Assembly: GCA_963668545.1 (NCBI GenBank)
Contig: OY764868.1
Location: 2,790,001 to 2,854,000, forward strand
Source of the DNA: G963662265 sp963668545
GTDB lineage: Bacteria > Spirochaetota > Spirochaetia > CADAEX01
Length of the DNA stretch: 64,000 nt
Direction of reading: 5' to 3'
A program made the position numbers and the translations under genes. This document shows, one piece after another, positions 51,701 to 59,136 of this stretch (its first letter is position 1; each line of letters begins with the position of its first letter). The notes under the pieces are model-generated. The model was not told the DNA's origin. It ran no database searches and saw nothing but the letters and a program-made list of their open reading frames with translations.

Positions 51701-54286
51701 AAGATCATCATATGAATTATTGGTGAGGAAAGAGAGAATATCGGAACTATCATAATTATCGCCGAAAAGTTCTTTTCTTTTTTCTGCTAAAGAGTTTTCT
51801 ATATCTTTGATCAGGTCTGATGAACTTTTCTCACTTTCATCAAGAGAAAGAAGTTCTATTCCCTTATTAACTGTATCAAGTTCTCCTTTATACTGGATTT
51901 TTACAAGTTCAAAGAAAAACTCAGCCTCTCTTGAGTCCCCGGATTCAAGAGAGGAAAAAAACTTGTTTATCAGATCTTTTTCAGTATCAAACCCTTTGAG
52001 AGTAAACTCATTTTTTAAATCTGATGTTTCGGAATTGGAAAAATCAGGGTTTAAATTTTCAAGGTAACTATTTCTATCTTCAAAGTTTGATAAATCTTCT
52101 GCATTATCTTCGTCTGAAGTTCCCATAATATCTTCAAGAAGATCATCTGCGTCCCACCTTCTCTCGTTTCGAAGAAGTTTTTCCATATGAAGAAAGTAGT
52201 CATTCCAGCTGTTTTCAAGTTCCTCATCAAGGTAACTGTCATTCTCATCTTCAAGATTTGAAATTGTTGTTTCCAGAAGACTTGAATCCTTAAGACGGAA
52301 TATCTCCATTGCAGACTCATATTCCCCCCTTGCATCTTCGAGTTTTTTTTCTGCAAGACTCAAGGCAGTTTTCTTCTCTTCAAGAGACTTTTCATTTTCG
52401 GAAAGGATGTTTTCAATAAAATCATCAAGTTCAGTTATGCTGTTTTCATATGAAGTCTCTTTTTCTTTAAAAAGTGATAGTGCCTCTCTATATTTCTTTT
52501 CAGTTTCCGCTTTTCTTTCCCTGTCAGATGTTTTGTCGAGTGAGTATTCATAGACATGCTGCGCGATATCAAGCTTCCTTTTTAAAATGTCTCTCTTTTC
52601 TTTTAATATATTAAGTTCTGAGTCAAACTCACTTCCCCCGTAGACACCGCTTTTAATCTCCTCTTCAAGACCCAAAAGGCTCTCTTCTGCTCCCTCACGG
52701 GATCTTTTATAGTTAACTGAAGCATTTTCCCAGAAGGTGAGTTCAGTTCTATAGGATGAAAGCTCATCGTTTTTGAGGTCTCTTATCTCGATTGCCCTGT
52801 TATATTGATTATAAAGAGGAACAAGGAGTACTTCCTGTTCTTTTATTTTTTCCTGATATAGTTTTATAGAATGTCTTAACCAGGGTATCCTGTTTCTCCT
52901 GTCTTCACCTGACTGAAGTTTCTGTATTGTTTTCTCAGCTGAGGATATATATCTTTCATAATCATCTATTTCATCCTCAATATCATCAATCTGGCTATAT
53001 ACTCTGTTAACATTCCTCTGTTTATCAGCTTTATATCTTTCTATTCTGGCTATTTCACCTTTGAGATACTCAATGTTTTCAAAAGCCATTCTCTCTATGT
53101 TTCTGCTTTCCCGGTAGACTGATAGATAACCGGTAAGCTCTTTTTCAAACCGTATCTTTTCCTTTAATGATGCCTCTTCTATATTTTGAGTTACTTCCCT
53201 GTAGCTTTCAAAAAAGCTCAGCTCTCTTTCGGACCAGTATTTCCTCCCCTCATCTATTATTCCTTTCATCTCAACAGACCAGGACCTTCTTGCTTCAGTA
53301 AACTTTTCAATAGCGCTGTCCCATTCTTTTTCTGCTTCTATATATCCTTCCTTTCCGCACTTTTCCCATCTCATCCTTTCAGCAAGAAAATCCTTTTCAG
53401 CTTTTTCCCATTTTTGAAGCCCTTGCTCAAAGCTTTTTTTAAAGTCCTCTTCCCATTCGTTTATCTTTGCTCCTGCCTCTTCTGTATTCAAACCTTTCAT
53501 GAGTGTCAGGTTTTTCTCTAAGCTATCTGATGCTTCTTTTAAACTAACCTGAATTTCTTCGATTCTTTTATCGGCCTCAACCTCAGCACCCCTATCCTCG
53601 CTTTCCTTTTTCATGGAGAAGCGGTCTTTGCTTCTCATTGTAATGAGGTTCTTTCTTCCTGCAAGGTAGAGGTATTCAAACTCCCTTTTCACACTGTTTC
53701 TGTATTCACTGAATGAGGCATTCAGGATATCTTTTTCACTTTCTTCTAAACCTTTTTCAAGCGACAGGACTTCATCATATTTTATCTCTGCGCATCTTTC
53801 CCAATCATTGAAGAGATTATTAATGAAAACCTTTAATTCGCTTTCCCAGGATGATATATCATTATCAAGATCTGAAAGCCCTTTAAAGACCGGTTTTCCG
53901 TTTTCATCAAGGGATAGTTCTCCATTTTCAAACAGATACAGATAGTCTTTCTTTTTATTCTCAATTTCTGATAAAAGTGACTGGATATCAGGCTGGCTTA
54001 TTTCCTCTTCAATCCTCTTCCACTGCCAGGATGAAAGCCTTTTTTTCATCTCATCAACGGATTTGCTCCGTTCGATATCACTTAAAGCTGACAATCCGGG
54101 ACCTGCTGATGATAGCCACATGTCACGTGTTTCTTCAAGATCGGCCCTGTCATACCAGATTTTCATATCCGAAGCTTTATATTCTGGAGCTGCTCTGAAG
54201 TCCTCCGGTACTGCATGTGTAAAACAGCAAATAAACATGAAAAACAGATTCAACTTTCTCAGAAAAGATAAAGTATCCTTTTTCAC
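45740..54286 (-). CDS. Giant secreted coiled-coil protein with C-terminal LytM/M23 domain
   Basis: 2848 residues from a GTG with GGGGAGG just upstream. A signal peptide (about 1-26) is followed by ~2000 residues of charged, Glu/Lys/Ser-rich helix with long coiled coils. At about 2085-2100 a DDDKDNDGDSDG calcium-type loop opens a Gly/Ser/Ala-rich domain with GxxxG-like hydrophobic stretches (about 2100-2400). GHEAHRDGEDSG (His2436, Glu2437, His2439) follows. The last ~150 residues form an M23-like domain: GHPAVDI (His2706, Asp2710), YFTHLNP and CHIHIEMY (His2794, His2796), so all LytM ligand and catalytic positions are present. From memory, the middle resembles the leptospiral 'longest protein' family (TIGR04388). 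Likely an exported cell-wall hydrolase effector or structural protein. Confidence 0.85.
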   Translation of the reverse strand: MKKDTLSFLRKLNLFFMFICCFTHAVPEDFRAAPEYKASDMKIWYDRADLEETRDMWLSSAGPGLSALSDIERSKSVDEMKKRLSSWQWKRIEEEISQPDIQSLLSEIENKKKDYLYLFENGELSLDENGKPVFKGLSDLDNDISSWESELKVFINNLFNDWERCAEIKYDEVLSLEKGLEESEKDILNASFSEYRNSVKREFEYLYLAGRKNLITMRSKDRFSMKKESEDRGAEVEADKRIEEIQVSLKEASDSLEKNLTLMKGLNTEEAGAKINEWEEDFKKSFEQGLQKWEKAEKDFLAERMRWEKCGKEGYIEAEKEWDSAIEKFTEARRSWSVEMKGIIDEGRKYWSERELSFFESYREVTQNIEEASLKEKIRFEKELTGYLSVYRESRNIERMAFENIEYLKGEIARIERYKADKQRNVNRVYSQIDDIEDEIDDYERYISSAEKTIQKLQSGEDRRNRIPWLRHSIKLYQEKIKEQEVLLVPLYNQYNRAIEIRDLKNDELSSYRTELTFWENASVNYKRSREGAEESLLGLEEEIKSGVYGGSEFDSELNILKEKRDILKRKLDIAQHVYEYSLDKTSDRERKAETEKKYREALSLFKEKETSYENSITELDDFIENILSENEKSLEEKKTALSLAEKKLEDARGEYESAMEIFRLKDSSLLETTISNLEDENDSYLDEELENSWNDYFLHMEKLLRNERRWDADDLLEDIMGTSDEDNAEDLSNFEDRNSYLENLNPDFSNSETSDLKNEFTLKGFDTEKDLINKFFSSLESGDSREAEFFFELVKIQYKGELDTVNKGIELLSLDESEKSSSDLIKDIENSLAEKRKELFGDNYDSSDILSFLTNNSYDDLAIDTSGPDVLEKIKEIALLEAEIKGINKYSPYSSAFTLHERNELFEKLSDLYYLAEDSESASIGVSSSFETRDDIIDFYKTLKTYNVPFYIEEITGKILESIIKEKGFIFSEDLSSMENELNLYNNRIENYSADDPLSLEELEEKRDKLSLDFDTLNDLNNCYERSLENEYSNSENKVFETLIVKALNILKDESSIITTSDTVKEKRALIISKETEYKERNTKLADLRNQLKEWETEQAAYFNDNVADKKAVLEEAKEEISTLRTEYHDLLDDFTSLTNQYREKKTAVDNALNEFTMSKWDLYEAEELKDFADSPYKLENTDPEAVLDRRKAEFEKADDLYSEVLNIKTSLTQRPTGERFNSEYLDTLKDKKELLGSVNYLSSASETLSRNIAKAQEEAGRYYAVMKDSIGSIFKFTLPFKPDVENYNEGELTDFSSFSSETDIKNAVNDYFNKKDSEITFSNDALKWAKAISDLGSHNLKNFGLAFYAEYKNKVTVPLYSDQNYEKLKDYDFARYDPYNDTLNSARNTLNTIKNNPETYKLYSFFRAMHLSGNTTLDYSFMGKDISKISHDLMWNRCKSREHYIKKKHWWSNFWKRTAKKMKKMRHNMTDINGNYERNIIWEDIAKTFSSRESFLDKKEEIRTLTGSEDGKLVSFDDFIVSLSSISGELPDQAGSGFKDLLKNIYDSLTDDDKSSSYTLSVKTFEKLNEALSNKTAELNIITEKLEKEREENLFKYRADQNNQDVTSDEVKNHFINLFYESEYSTQESSEMSFSELLSSYSNANDLKGRERTLSFAADDLMRYFSSSVDISKHENDEKIKLQYLELKDKQGLFESRISELYETGVKQWKESFTKLIGKRKKWREDFQKEASLKEELWRDKYNILKENRNNWIEESTIAVQRGESRRLSREIGINADKLLSESGMIIIPDIKNSPDLENIVEEVTDSEKLSSLISAASYYSKRKESDNITLSSYLPDIGSFGRNDIRLENYAENLSNEVRKKAALLEALKMAKTVTEVEDGIADNIESANMSTEKSLADTLEGKGYRKRGNMFTRKAIIDMTLLGGIEEERHEIEAYHHFIAPEFETGVDLSRESLSSMGYEEIELKVQKAVTNLRRYSDLIFGSKTSRETANWKGFDEEFSSYVKNAEKSFNSSRQASEYKDTKGLFYMHLGYAPVMKSKDPEKIKTAGYGEYGRIYELYFRNEARLGRGIASLDQPWYSQKLWDDDKDNDGDSDGLFGAPSVRSIGNIAMTIVAGTGPLAFAINMIDDAAFTAMDIGSGITDWDDGMMSLGKQTAVGAVTQGIGSKYDKFKSDSFLATTGAAGIKTASTNLATTAINSFDLSSGGLYFNTNSFENNWKSDLYGKGAVSGYISSMGTAGLNSTLTGFYGEELKNGKALSSSIAGSAASIYEYNALGSTTLNVLNTTDILSFLGADNLIDDYGGVGLLEMGVGDGGSLFNFGTEGQNVSTSQIASAYQGINTYYQNAKISLSQKENIAEAKVAMRALYSRGGTDEEAMKLYTNLLSGKDNLKVGSTGGETAETTLNNNGGRTIRVASTGNNMMSRLRLGTVLGHEAHRDGEDSGQEVQESETVKAVYNHTGMALDMENDYSGLIASDKSLLKDVIRLGSTQNLNDYSESVLTDYDSTKDYWKVIKHIDGSITMVDDSSDDLTVVDEETGAEKLFEYTGGSKTGFISSVLGLSRDEINYRMGPEAGWSYIDGKWKNELDDKTVRFTLEQTEKISRRFRELNLIISRPPVTEGVFRKIGNALYESGSWISEKYNAVRESFNIKKYISRLIEPVSAISDYYPGGAVKPSEIISKGAVSQQPHTESTHLLENWYTRGHPAVDIVGEGSVTFPCDLELLKTGKNRNRLLYRIAGSEDYLYFTHLNPSDTDALQKLLEKSGSGSVFYNKGTHLFSFPEEKDEYSTDCHIHIEMYRKREDGSYGFADPLTGAFLPEFDYGQSTDGSDYGDWIKKLPYEKRYWR

Positions 54287-54469
54287 AGATCCTCCCCGGC
54301 CAATTCAGCCGAACAGCAGATATGAATTTTTATTATTCTGCTATCTCCATATAACCGGAGAAAAAACATCCTGCTTCAGAATCAAATATATTTAAATATT
54401 TTTTATATATATTTCTGCATCAACCAGTTATAATCAAACAATTAACAGATTTGTCAGGGGGAGTCGGGA

Positions 54470-55216
54470 TTGAGAGCAGGATGCTTTTTACTTTTACTGA
54501 TTTTTTATGCTGCAGGAATTTCCGCCCGGGAAGATAAAGTTGTATCCTTCTCAGAAGAGATTTTCTATAACGGGGACAGGAAGGAAATACACCAGGAAAT
54601 TGACAGGCTGCTGGACAGAAATATCAATTTCAAGGCTCAGACCTCATTCACTCTCAATATACCTGATACTCTGGGCAGCAGTTCGATTTCAAATATAGAA
54701 AAGATCCTAACAGATGTTGAAAATTTTACAGATATTCCCTATTACTCAAAAAGACATGATTCCACATATCCCCTTTTCAGAGATATTACCGTTCTTGAGG
54801 ATGTTACTGATAAAAACGGCATAAGAATTATTACAGCAGATCAGACAATACTGCCGTTCAAACCTGCACAGATAAGATATACAATAGAAAATAAAGAAAA
54901 CTTCATTCTCTTCAAGGCTGAAAATATCGAGAATATCAGGTGGTGGATATTTCCTGTCATAACAAAACAGAAGCTTCTGATCCTTTTTGCCGCAGAAATA
55001 AAAAACGGAAGGCTGGAATGCTACGGCCTTGGAACCGCTGACACAGGGAGTTTTTTCTTCATGAGAAAACGGCTCAAGGATGCTTTCAATGGAAGGACAG
55101 AAGCTCTGATACGGTGGCTGCATAAAATGCTGAATGAAAAATTCTCTTTCAATGAAGTTGAAGACTGGAAACCGGGGATTGATTCATATGGCAGTGAAAT
55201 TGAAAATACGGAATAA
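54470..55216 (+). CDS. Hypothetical secreted protein
   Basis: 248 residues from a TTG preceded by AGGGGGAG. A signal peptide (about 1-19, AAGISA-R) and a mixed alpha/beta mature region rich in aromatic and charged residues (FTDIPYYSKRHDSTYPLFRD, IENIRWWIFPVI, GLGTADTGSFFFMRKRLKDA). It looks like uncharacterised periplasmic proteins of treponemes, but I cannot name the domain with confidence. It is divergent from the giant protein gene (183-bp shared gap with TATAAT at 54429-54434 on the plus strand) and heads the region leading into the FecR/lipoprotein array. Confidence 0.65.
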   Translation: MRAGCFLLLLIFYAAGISAREDKVVSFSEEIFYNGDRKEIHQEIDRLLDRNINFKAQTSFTLNIPDTLGSSSISNIEKILTDVENFTDIPYYSKRHDSTYPLFRDITVLEDVTDKNGIRIITADQTILPFKPAQIRYTIENKENFILFKAENIENIRWWIFPVITKQKLLILFAAEIKNGRLECYGLGTADTGSFFFMRKRLKDAFNGRTEALIRWLHKMLNEKFSFNEVEDWKPGIDSYGSEIENTE

Positions 55217-55299
55217 GAACAACAATATTCCATAATTTTCGCGATTTCTGCCAAAAACTGCAGTGAAAAGTTTTATTCTATATACATAGATATCTCAAT

Positions 55300-55533
55300 T
55301 CAATAAAAACATCTGAAGGGCTGAAGCATGACTTCAAATTAATTACACCAGTATCCACAGCTGCTGTAAAGGGAACAGTTTTTAAAGCATCTGCACATGG
55401 AGATCTCGAAGTTGAAACCGGAAAAATCAAATTCACAAATAAAATCGGCCAGGGCGCTTCTGTCAGAGGAGGAAACTCTTCAAAGATAACAGTCAGGGGC
55501 TATGGATTAGTCCATGGAGGATATGGTGAATAA
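55300..55533 (+). pseudogene. FecR-domain gene remnant (5' half lost)
   Basis: The frame reads SIKTSEGLKHDFKLITPVST, then AAVKGTVFKASAHGDLEVET and GKIKFTNKIGQ, close to the middle and C-terminal part of the intact FecR protein at 55792. The signal peptide and first ~100 residues are missing, and the C-terminus is shortened (stop TAA 55531-55533) before the Pro-rich tail. No start codon or ribosome binding site sits at the break. The preceding 55217-55299 is AT-rich and non-coding. Confidence 0.8.
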
Positions 55534-55740
55534 AATACTGCTGATATTATCACTTTTTTCCTGCTACCAGGCACCTGTCTCTGATGAAGGGGGGCATTGT
55601 CGGTAATAATAAATACAGATGTTATTAAAACAGCCCCTGTAAGAGGTGAAACAGAATTGGTTTTACAGCTGTTCAATTCAGGAGAATTCAAAGTTGATCA
55701 GGATTTTATTTTTATTTCCAGGGAAAAAGTCATATACTAG
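55523..55740 (+). pseudogene. Lipoprotein gene remnant, frameshifted at a G6 run
   Basis: ATG 55523 opens MVNKILLILSLFSCYQAPV, a lipoprotein signal nearly identical in style to the intact paralogue's IFSCYQAPE. The frame stops after 27 codons. Shifting frame at the run of six Gs (55589-55594) restores homology: VIINTDVIKTAP, ETELVLQLFNSGEFKVDQDF, ending at TAG 55740. Even so it covers less than a third of the usual ~270 residues. It follows the FecR remnant in the same order as the intact pairs, so a whole pair has decayed. Confidence 0.8.
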
Positions 55741-55791
55741 TTATATAAAGCCTAATAATTATTTCCATTAAATATAAAAATGGAGGGATAA

Positions 55792-56469
55792 ATGAAATAT
55801 ATACTGATAATCCTTATTATTATTGTTGCATTACCTCTATATTCTGCAGAGCTTATAGTAATAAAAGCAGTAAATGGAAAAGTGGAAATCAGGGAACCGG
55901 GGCAATCATGGGCAAGTGCTGAAGAAGGGGGAATTATTCCCGAAGGATCTGTCATTTCCACAGGTTTCAAATCTTCTGCTGAACTCGACCTCAGCGGTTC
56001 ATCAACTATTTACATAAAACCTCTTACAAGAATGTCAATTGATGAGCTAGTTATTTCCGGAAACAATGTAAACACGAAACTTAACCTGAAACTGGGCAGA
56101 ATCAAGGCTGATGTAAAGACTTCAGAAGGACTGAAGCATGACTTCACCTTAAGAACACCTGTTTCAACAGCAGCAGTAAGGGGTACAGTTTTTGAGTCAT
56201 CAGTAAGGAAACTTGAAGTTGTAACCGGAAGAATAAGCTTTTCGAACAAAATCGGACAGGTAACAACAGTCAGCGGCGGGGGGTCATCCAATGTATCAGG
56301 TACTGGATTTACACCTCCTGCAACGGTTGCTGAAACAATAACACAAAGCTTTACTGTTGAAACTTCAACACAGCAGGAAGAAGATGTCCCTGAAGTTATT
56401 ATTCCACCGCCTCCGCCAACAACAGGAACTGTGATTGTTCCATGGACGATACAGGAACCGCCATCCTGA
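55792..56469 (+). CDS. Secreted FecR-domain protein
   Basis: 225 residues. A signal peptide (1-18, LYSA-E) precedes a FecR-type beta domain (about 20-150): VNGKVEIREPGQSWASAEEG, GSVISTGFKSSAELDLSGSS, TYIKPLTRM-type strands and TPVSTAAVRGTVFES. The FecR domain here is free of the anti-sigma transmembrane region, the form common in spirochaetes. A Ser/Gly stretch (GGGSSNVSGTG) leads to a Pro-rich linker (PPPPPP) and a final strand GTVIVPWTI. GGAGG lies just before the ATG. A lipoprotein gene follows at 18 bp. Probably periplasmic or envelope-associated; role unknown. Confidence 0.85.
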   Translation: MKYILIILIIIVALPLYSAELIVIKAVNGKVEIREPGQSWASAEEGGIIPEGSVISTGFKSSAELDLSGSSTIYIKPLTRMSIDELVISGNNVNTKLNLKLGRIKADVKTSEGLKHDFTLRTPVSTAAVRGTVFESSVRKLEVVTGRISFSNKIGQVTTVSGGGSSNVSGTGFTPPATVAETITQSFTVETSTQQEEDVPEVIIPPPPPTTGTVIVPWTIQEPPS

Positions 56470-56487
56470 TAAACTAAGGAGTAATTT

Positions 56488-57303
56488 ATGAAACGATATT
56501 TAATATTTATTTTGATATTTTCAATTCTTATATTTTCATGTTATCAGGCTCCTGAAACATCAACAGGGAATATAACCCTTAATCTCTATACCTCTGCGGC
56601 AAAAGATGCCCTTCCGGGATATGACGGAGAATTAAGACTTGCTGTATTCTCAGGCGGAATTCTTGATTCAATAATTGATGATTCAGGATCAGAAATCAGG
56701 TATCTGACAGAACTCCCTGATCCGCTCCTGGCAAACAATGCTGTTCCAATCAATGGAAGGGAAGGAGTTGTTTCTCTGTTAAATGTTCCGGCAGGTGTAC
56801 AGCTTAACCTTCTGGTAGAATATGACGGCCCTTATTATGATGGAGGAGGCGACTATTATCACTCCTTTTCAGGCGTCTCCGAAACATTCGAGGTTAAAGG
56901 CGGGGAATCAGAAGAAATTGCTGTGACTCTCATTGAGACAGCATACGGATCTGTAAAGGTAAACAAGGGAACTCTTTCAAGCGGGTACTTCAGGATATTT
57001 AATTCTGATGATTATGACAGTTTTATAACAATAAGCGGATCTGAAATCAAGCAGTTAAACACTTCAACAACAATCATAGAATCACATTACGGAACTGTAA
57101 GCGGCTCTTATATTATATCAAATGAAGCAATACTTCCAGGCAGAAAATTCAGGCTTATTGTCAGTCAAAATTCCACTATCGATAACTGGAGCTATCCGGA
57201 TGTCGGAATATCAGGGACCTTTGAACTTCAGCCTGGTTTAACAAAATCTGTTACTGTTACTTATTATACCTATAATAATAACGACTGTATAAGTTACTGC
57301 TGA
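56488..57303 (+). CDS. Lipoprotein of the FecR-linked family
   Basis: 271 residues. A lipoprotein signal ends LIFSC with Cys18. The mature part is beta-rich with two units sharing the motif GxSxxFEVxxG: FSGVSETFEVKGGESEEIAV in the first and VGISGTFELQPGLTKSVTV in the second, each after a hydrophobic GS[IV]xV strand. A conserved LPGRKFRLIVSQ block precedes the second. The C-terminus is odd, ending NNNDCISYC with two Cys. AAGGAG supports the ATG. Not recognised outside the paralogues in this window. Likely surface or periplasmic. Confidence 0.75.
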   Translation: MKRYLIFILIFSILIFSCYQAPETSTGNITLNLYTSAAKDALPGYDGELRLAVFSGGILDSIIDDSGSEIRYLTELPDPLLANNAVPINGREGVVSLLNVPAGVQLNLLVEYDGPYYDGGGDYYHSFSGVSETFEVKGGESEEIAVTLIETAYGSVKVNKGTLSSGYFRIFNSDDYDSFITISGSEIKQLNTSTTIIESHYGTVSGSYIISNEAILPGRKFRLIVSQNSTIDNWSYPDVGISGTFELQPGLTKSVTVTYYTYNNNDCISYC

Positions 57304-57333
57304 TTACATGGTTTATAAAGGCTGCTTACTATA

Positions 57334-59136
57334 ATGCACAATGGGAAGACATATCCGGGACCTGCAGCATTCTTTTCTGCAGGTCCGGAATTTTATATTG
57401 CCTATAATTTTTCAACCGGTGACATATCTGTAATTAAAAGAAAAGATACATATAAATATTCACAGCTCTCAGGCATCAAGACTGATGAAGATCATCTAAA
57501 AGATCTGCTGGAACTTAAAGACCCGTCATGGGGAATCAGAGAATATGAAAAGCTGATATCTTATCTAAAAAAAGAAAAACTGCTTATCCCTCTGTCTGAT
57601 GTCCCGGTTGAAGAGACGCAGAACTTAGACGCAGAATATGAAACAGCAATAATAACCTGTGACAGGCCCTGCCTTCTGGTCAATTCTTTTGAAAGTATTG
57701 CAGAAAGATTAATGAAAATTAATCCGGAGATTTCTATAACAATATTTGATGATTCTGTGAATGATGAAAATGTAATTAAAAACAGGCAGCTGACTGCTGA
57801 TATAGAAAATAAATACAAAATAAAAACTTCATATTTCGGGAAAACAGAAAAGAATTGTTTCATGGAAAACCTTCTCTCCGGATTAAAAAACAGGGAAGCC
57901 GGGAAAGACTTACTTGAATTTGCATTCTTCGGGGATAATAAGTTTTCAAGTATGAAAGGTCCCGGAGGAAACAGGAACGCGGTTCTTCTAAAACTTTCCG
58001 GCAGAAAAATATTCATTTTTGATGATGATGTTAAATACCTTTTCGGAACAACTCCTGAACCCGACAATGATATTGAAGTATCCTATACTAAAAATCCTGA
58101 AAAAAAAATATTTCCTAATACAAAACTGATGATGAGTTACTTTAAATATGCAGATTTTGATGCTATGAATTATGCAAATGCAGTACTTGGAAAAAGTGTT
58201 GGAACTCTCATAAAGAAAGCAGAAAATAACAATGGATTAATTATTTCAGATAAATTCAGACCTGAACCCGGATATTCTTTAGAGGATACAGACAGCACTG
58301 TCAAAGCAGCAGTCTTCGGAATATATGGAGGAAGATGGTACAGCAAACCCTACGGAGTTTTATTTACTGAAGGAATTGAAAGGAAAAAGTCATTCAAAAA
58401 TAAATCAAGTTATAAAAAGACTAAGGAAAATCCTATTCATCTTATGATGTCCTGTCATCTTACTTTAAGCAGGGCAGCATCTTTTATTGCGACAGCAGCA
58501 GGAGTAAATGCAAAAGGGATTCTCCCGCCCTTCCCTCCTTATGGAAGGAATTCAGACGGAATATGGGCAACAGTAATGCTTGCATTAAACAGGAAATCAT
58601 TTATTTCCCAGCTGCCTCTTGCAATTTTTCATGATGTAGAAAATAAGAGTCCGTTCACATATAAAGATTTTGAAGATACATCTGCAAGTTTCGGAATAAT
58701 TACAGTTTTAATTATTGAGCAAATCAAAAAAAAGCTGTTTTCAATATTTCCTGATATTTCATATGAATTACTTGGGGAGAAATTAATCTGTGTATCAGAA
58801 CTATCTGACAAACAATTTTTTTCATTATGTTATGATTTATGGCTTGAATATACAGGGAATTTAATACTCAGGCTTGAAAATCTTCTGATTAAATATAAAG
58901 GGAAACCTAAATACTGGAAAGAAGATGCTGAAAAATATTTGTCTTTGCTTGCCGAACAGGGCATGATACCTGAAAACTCCATACCAAAAGAACTCAGGGA
59001 TAATTATTCAACAGAAGAATCAATCAGGCTTTATAAAAAATTTTTCAGCGACTATGGAGAGCTGATAATAAACTGGCCAGTTATCTGGGAAGAAGCTTGT
59101 AAACCAGGTATTAAAAGGAACTGTAATTTTGACTGA
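57334..59136 (+). CDS. PqqD-like/GT-A glycosyltransferase-like protein 1
   Basis: 600 residues, no signal peptide. The N-terminal ~95 residues (FYIAYNFSTGDISVIKRKDT, KLISYLKKEKLLIP) have the size and pattern of a PqqD-like winged helix. A GT-A-type core follows: ETAIITCDRPCLLVNSFESI, GPGGNRNAVLLKLSGRKIFI and FDDDV with Asp230-232 as a DxD-type metal motif. About 380-460 has ILPPFPPYGRNSDGIWATVM and LPLAIFH. The C-terminus is helical (KPKYWKEDAEKYLSLLAEQG). It is paralogous along its length with the next gene, which it overlaps by eight bases. A cytoplasmic glycosyltransferase acting on a peptide or protein is inferred; the exact family is unknown. The ribosome binding site is weak. Confidence 0.65.
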   Translation: MHNGKTYPGPAAFFSAGPEFYIAYNFSTGDISVIKRKDTYKYSQLSGIKTDEDHLKDLLELKDPSWGIREYEKLISYLKKEKLLIPLSDVPVEETQNLDAEYETAIITCDRPCLLVNSFESIAERLMKINPEISITIFDDSVNDENVIKNRQLTADIENKYKIKTSYFGKTEKNCFMENLLSGLKNREAGKDLLEFAFFGDNKFSSMKGPGGNRNAVLLKLSGRKIFIFDDDVKYLFGTTPEPDNDIEVSYTKNPEKKIFPNTKLMMSYFKYADFDAMNYANAVLGKSVGTLIKKAENNNGLIISDKFRPEPGYSLEDTDSTVKAAVFGIYGGRWYSKPYGVLFTEGIERKKSFKNKSSYKKTKENPIHLMMSCHLTLSRAASFIATAAGVNAKGILPPFPPYGRNSDGIWATVMLALNRKSFISQLPLAIFHDVENKSPFTYKDFEDTSASFGIITVLIIEQIKKKLFSIFPDISYELLGEKLICVSELSDKQFFSLCYDLWLEYTGNLILRLENLLIKYKGKPKYWKEDAEKYLSLLAEQGMIPENSIPKELRDNYSTEESIRLYKKFFSDYGELIINWPVIWEEACKPGIKRNCNFD

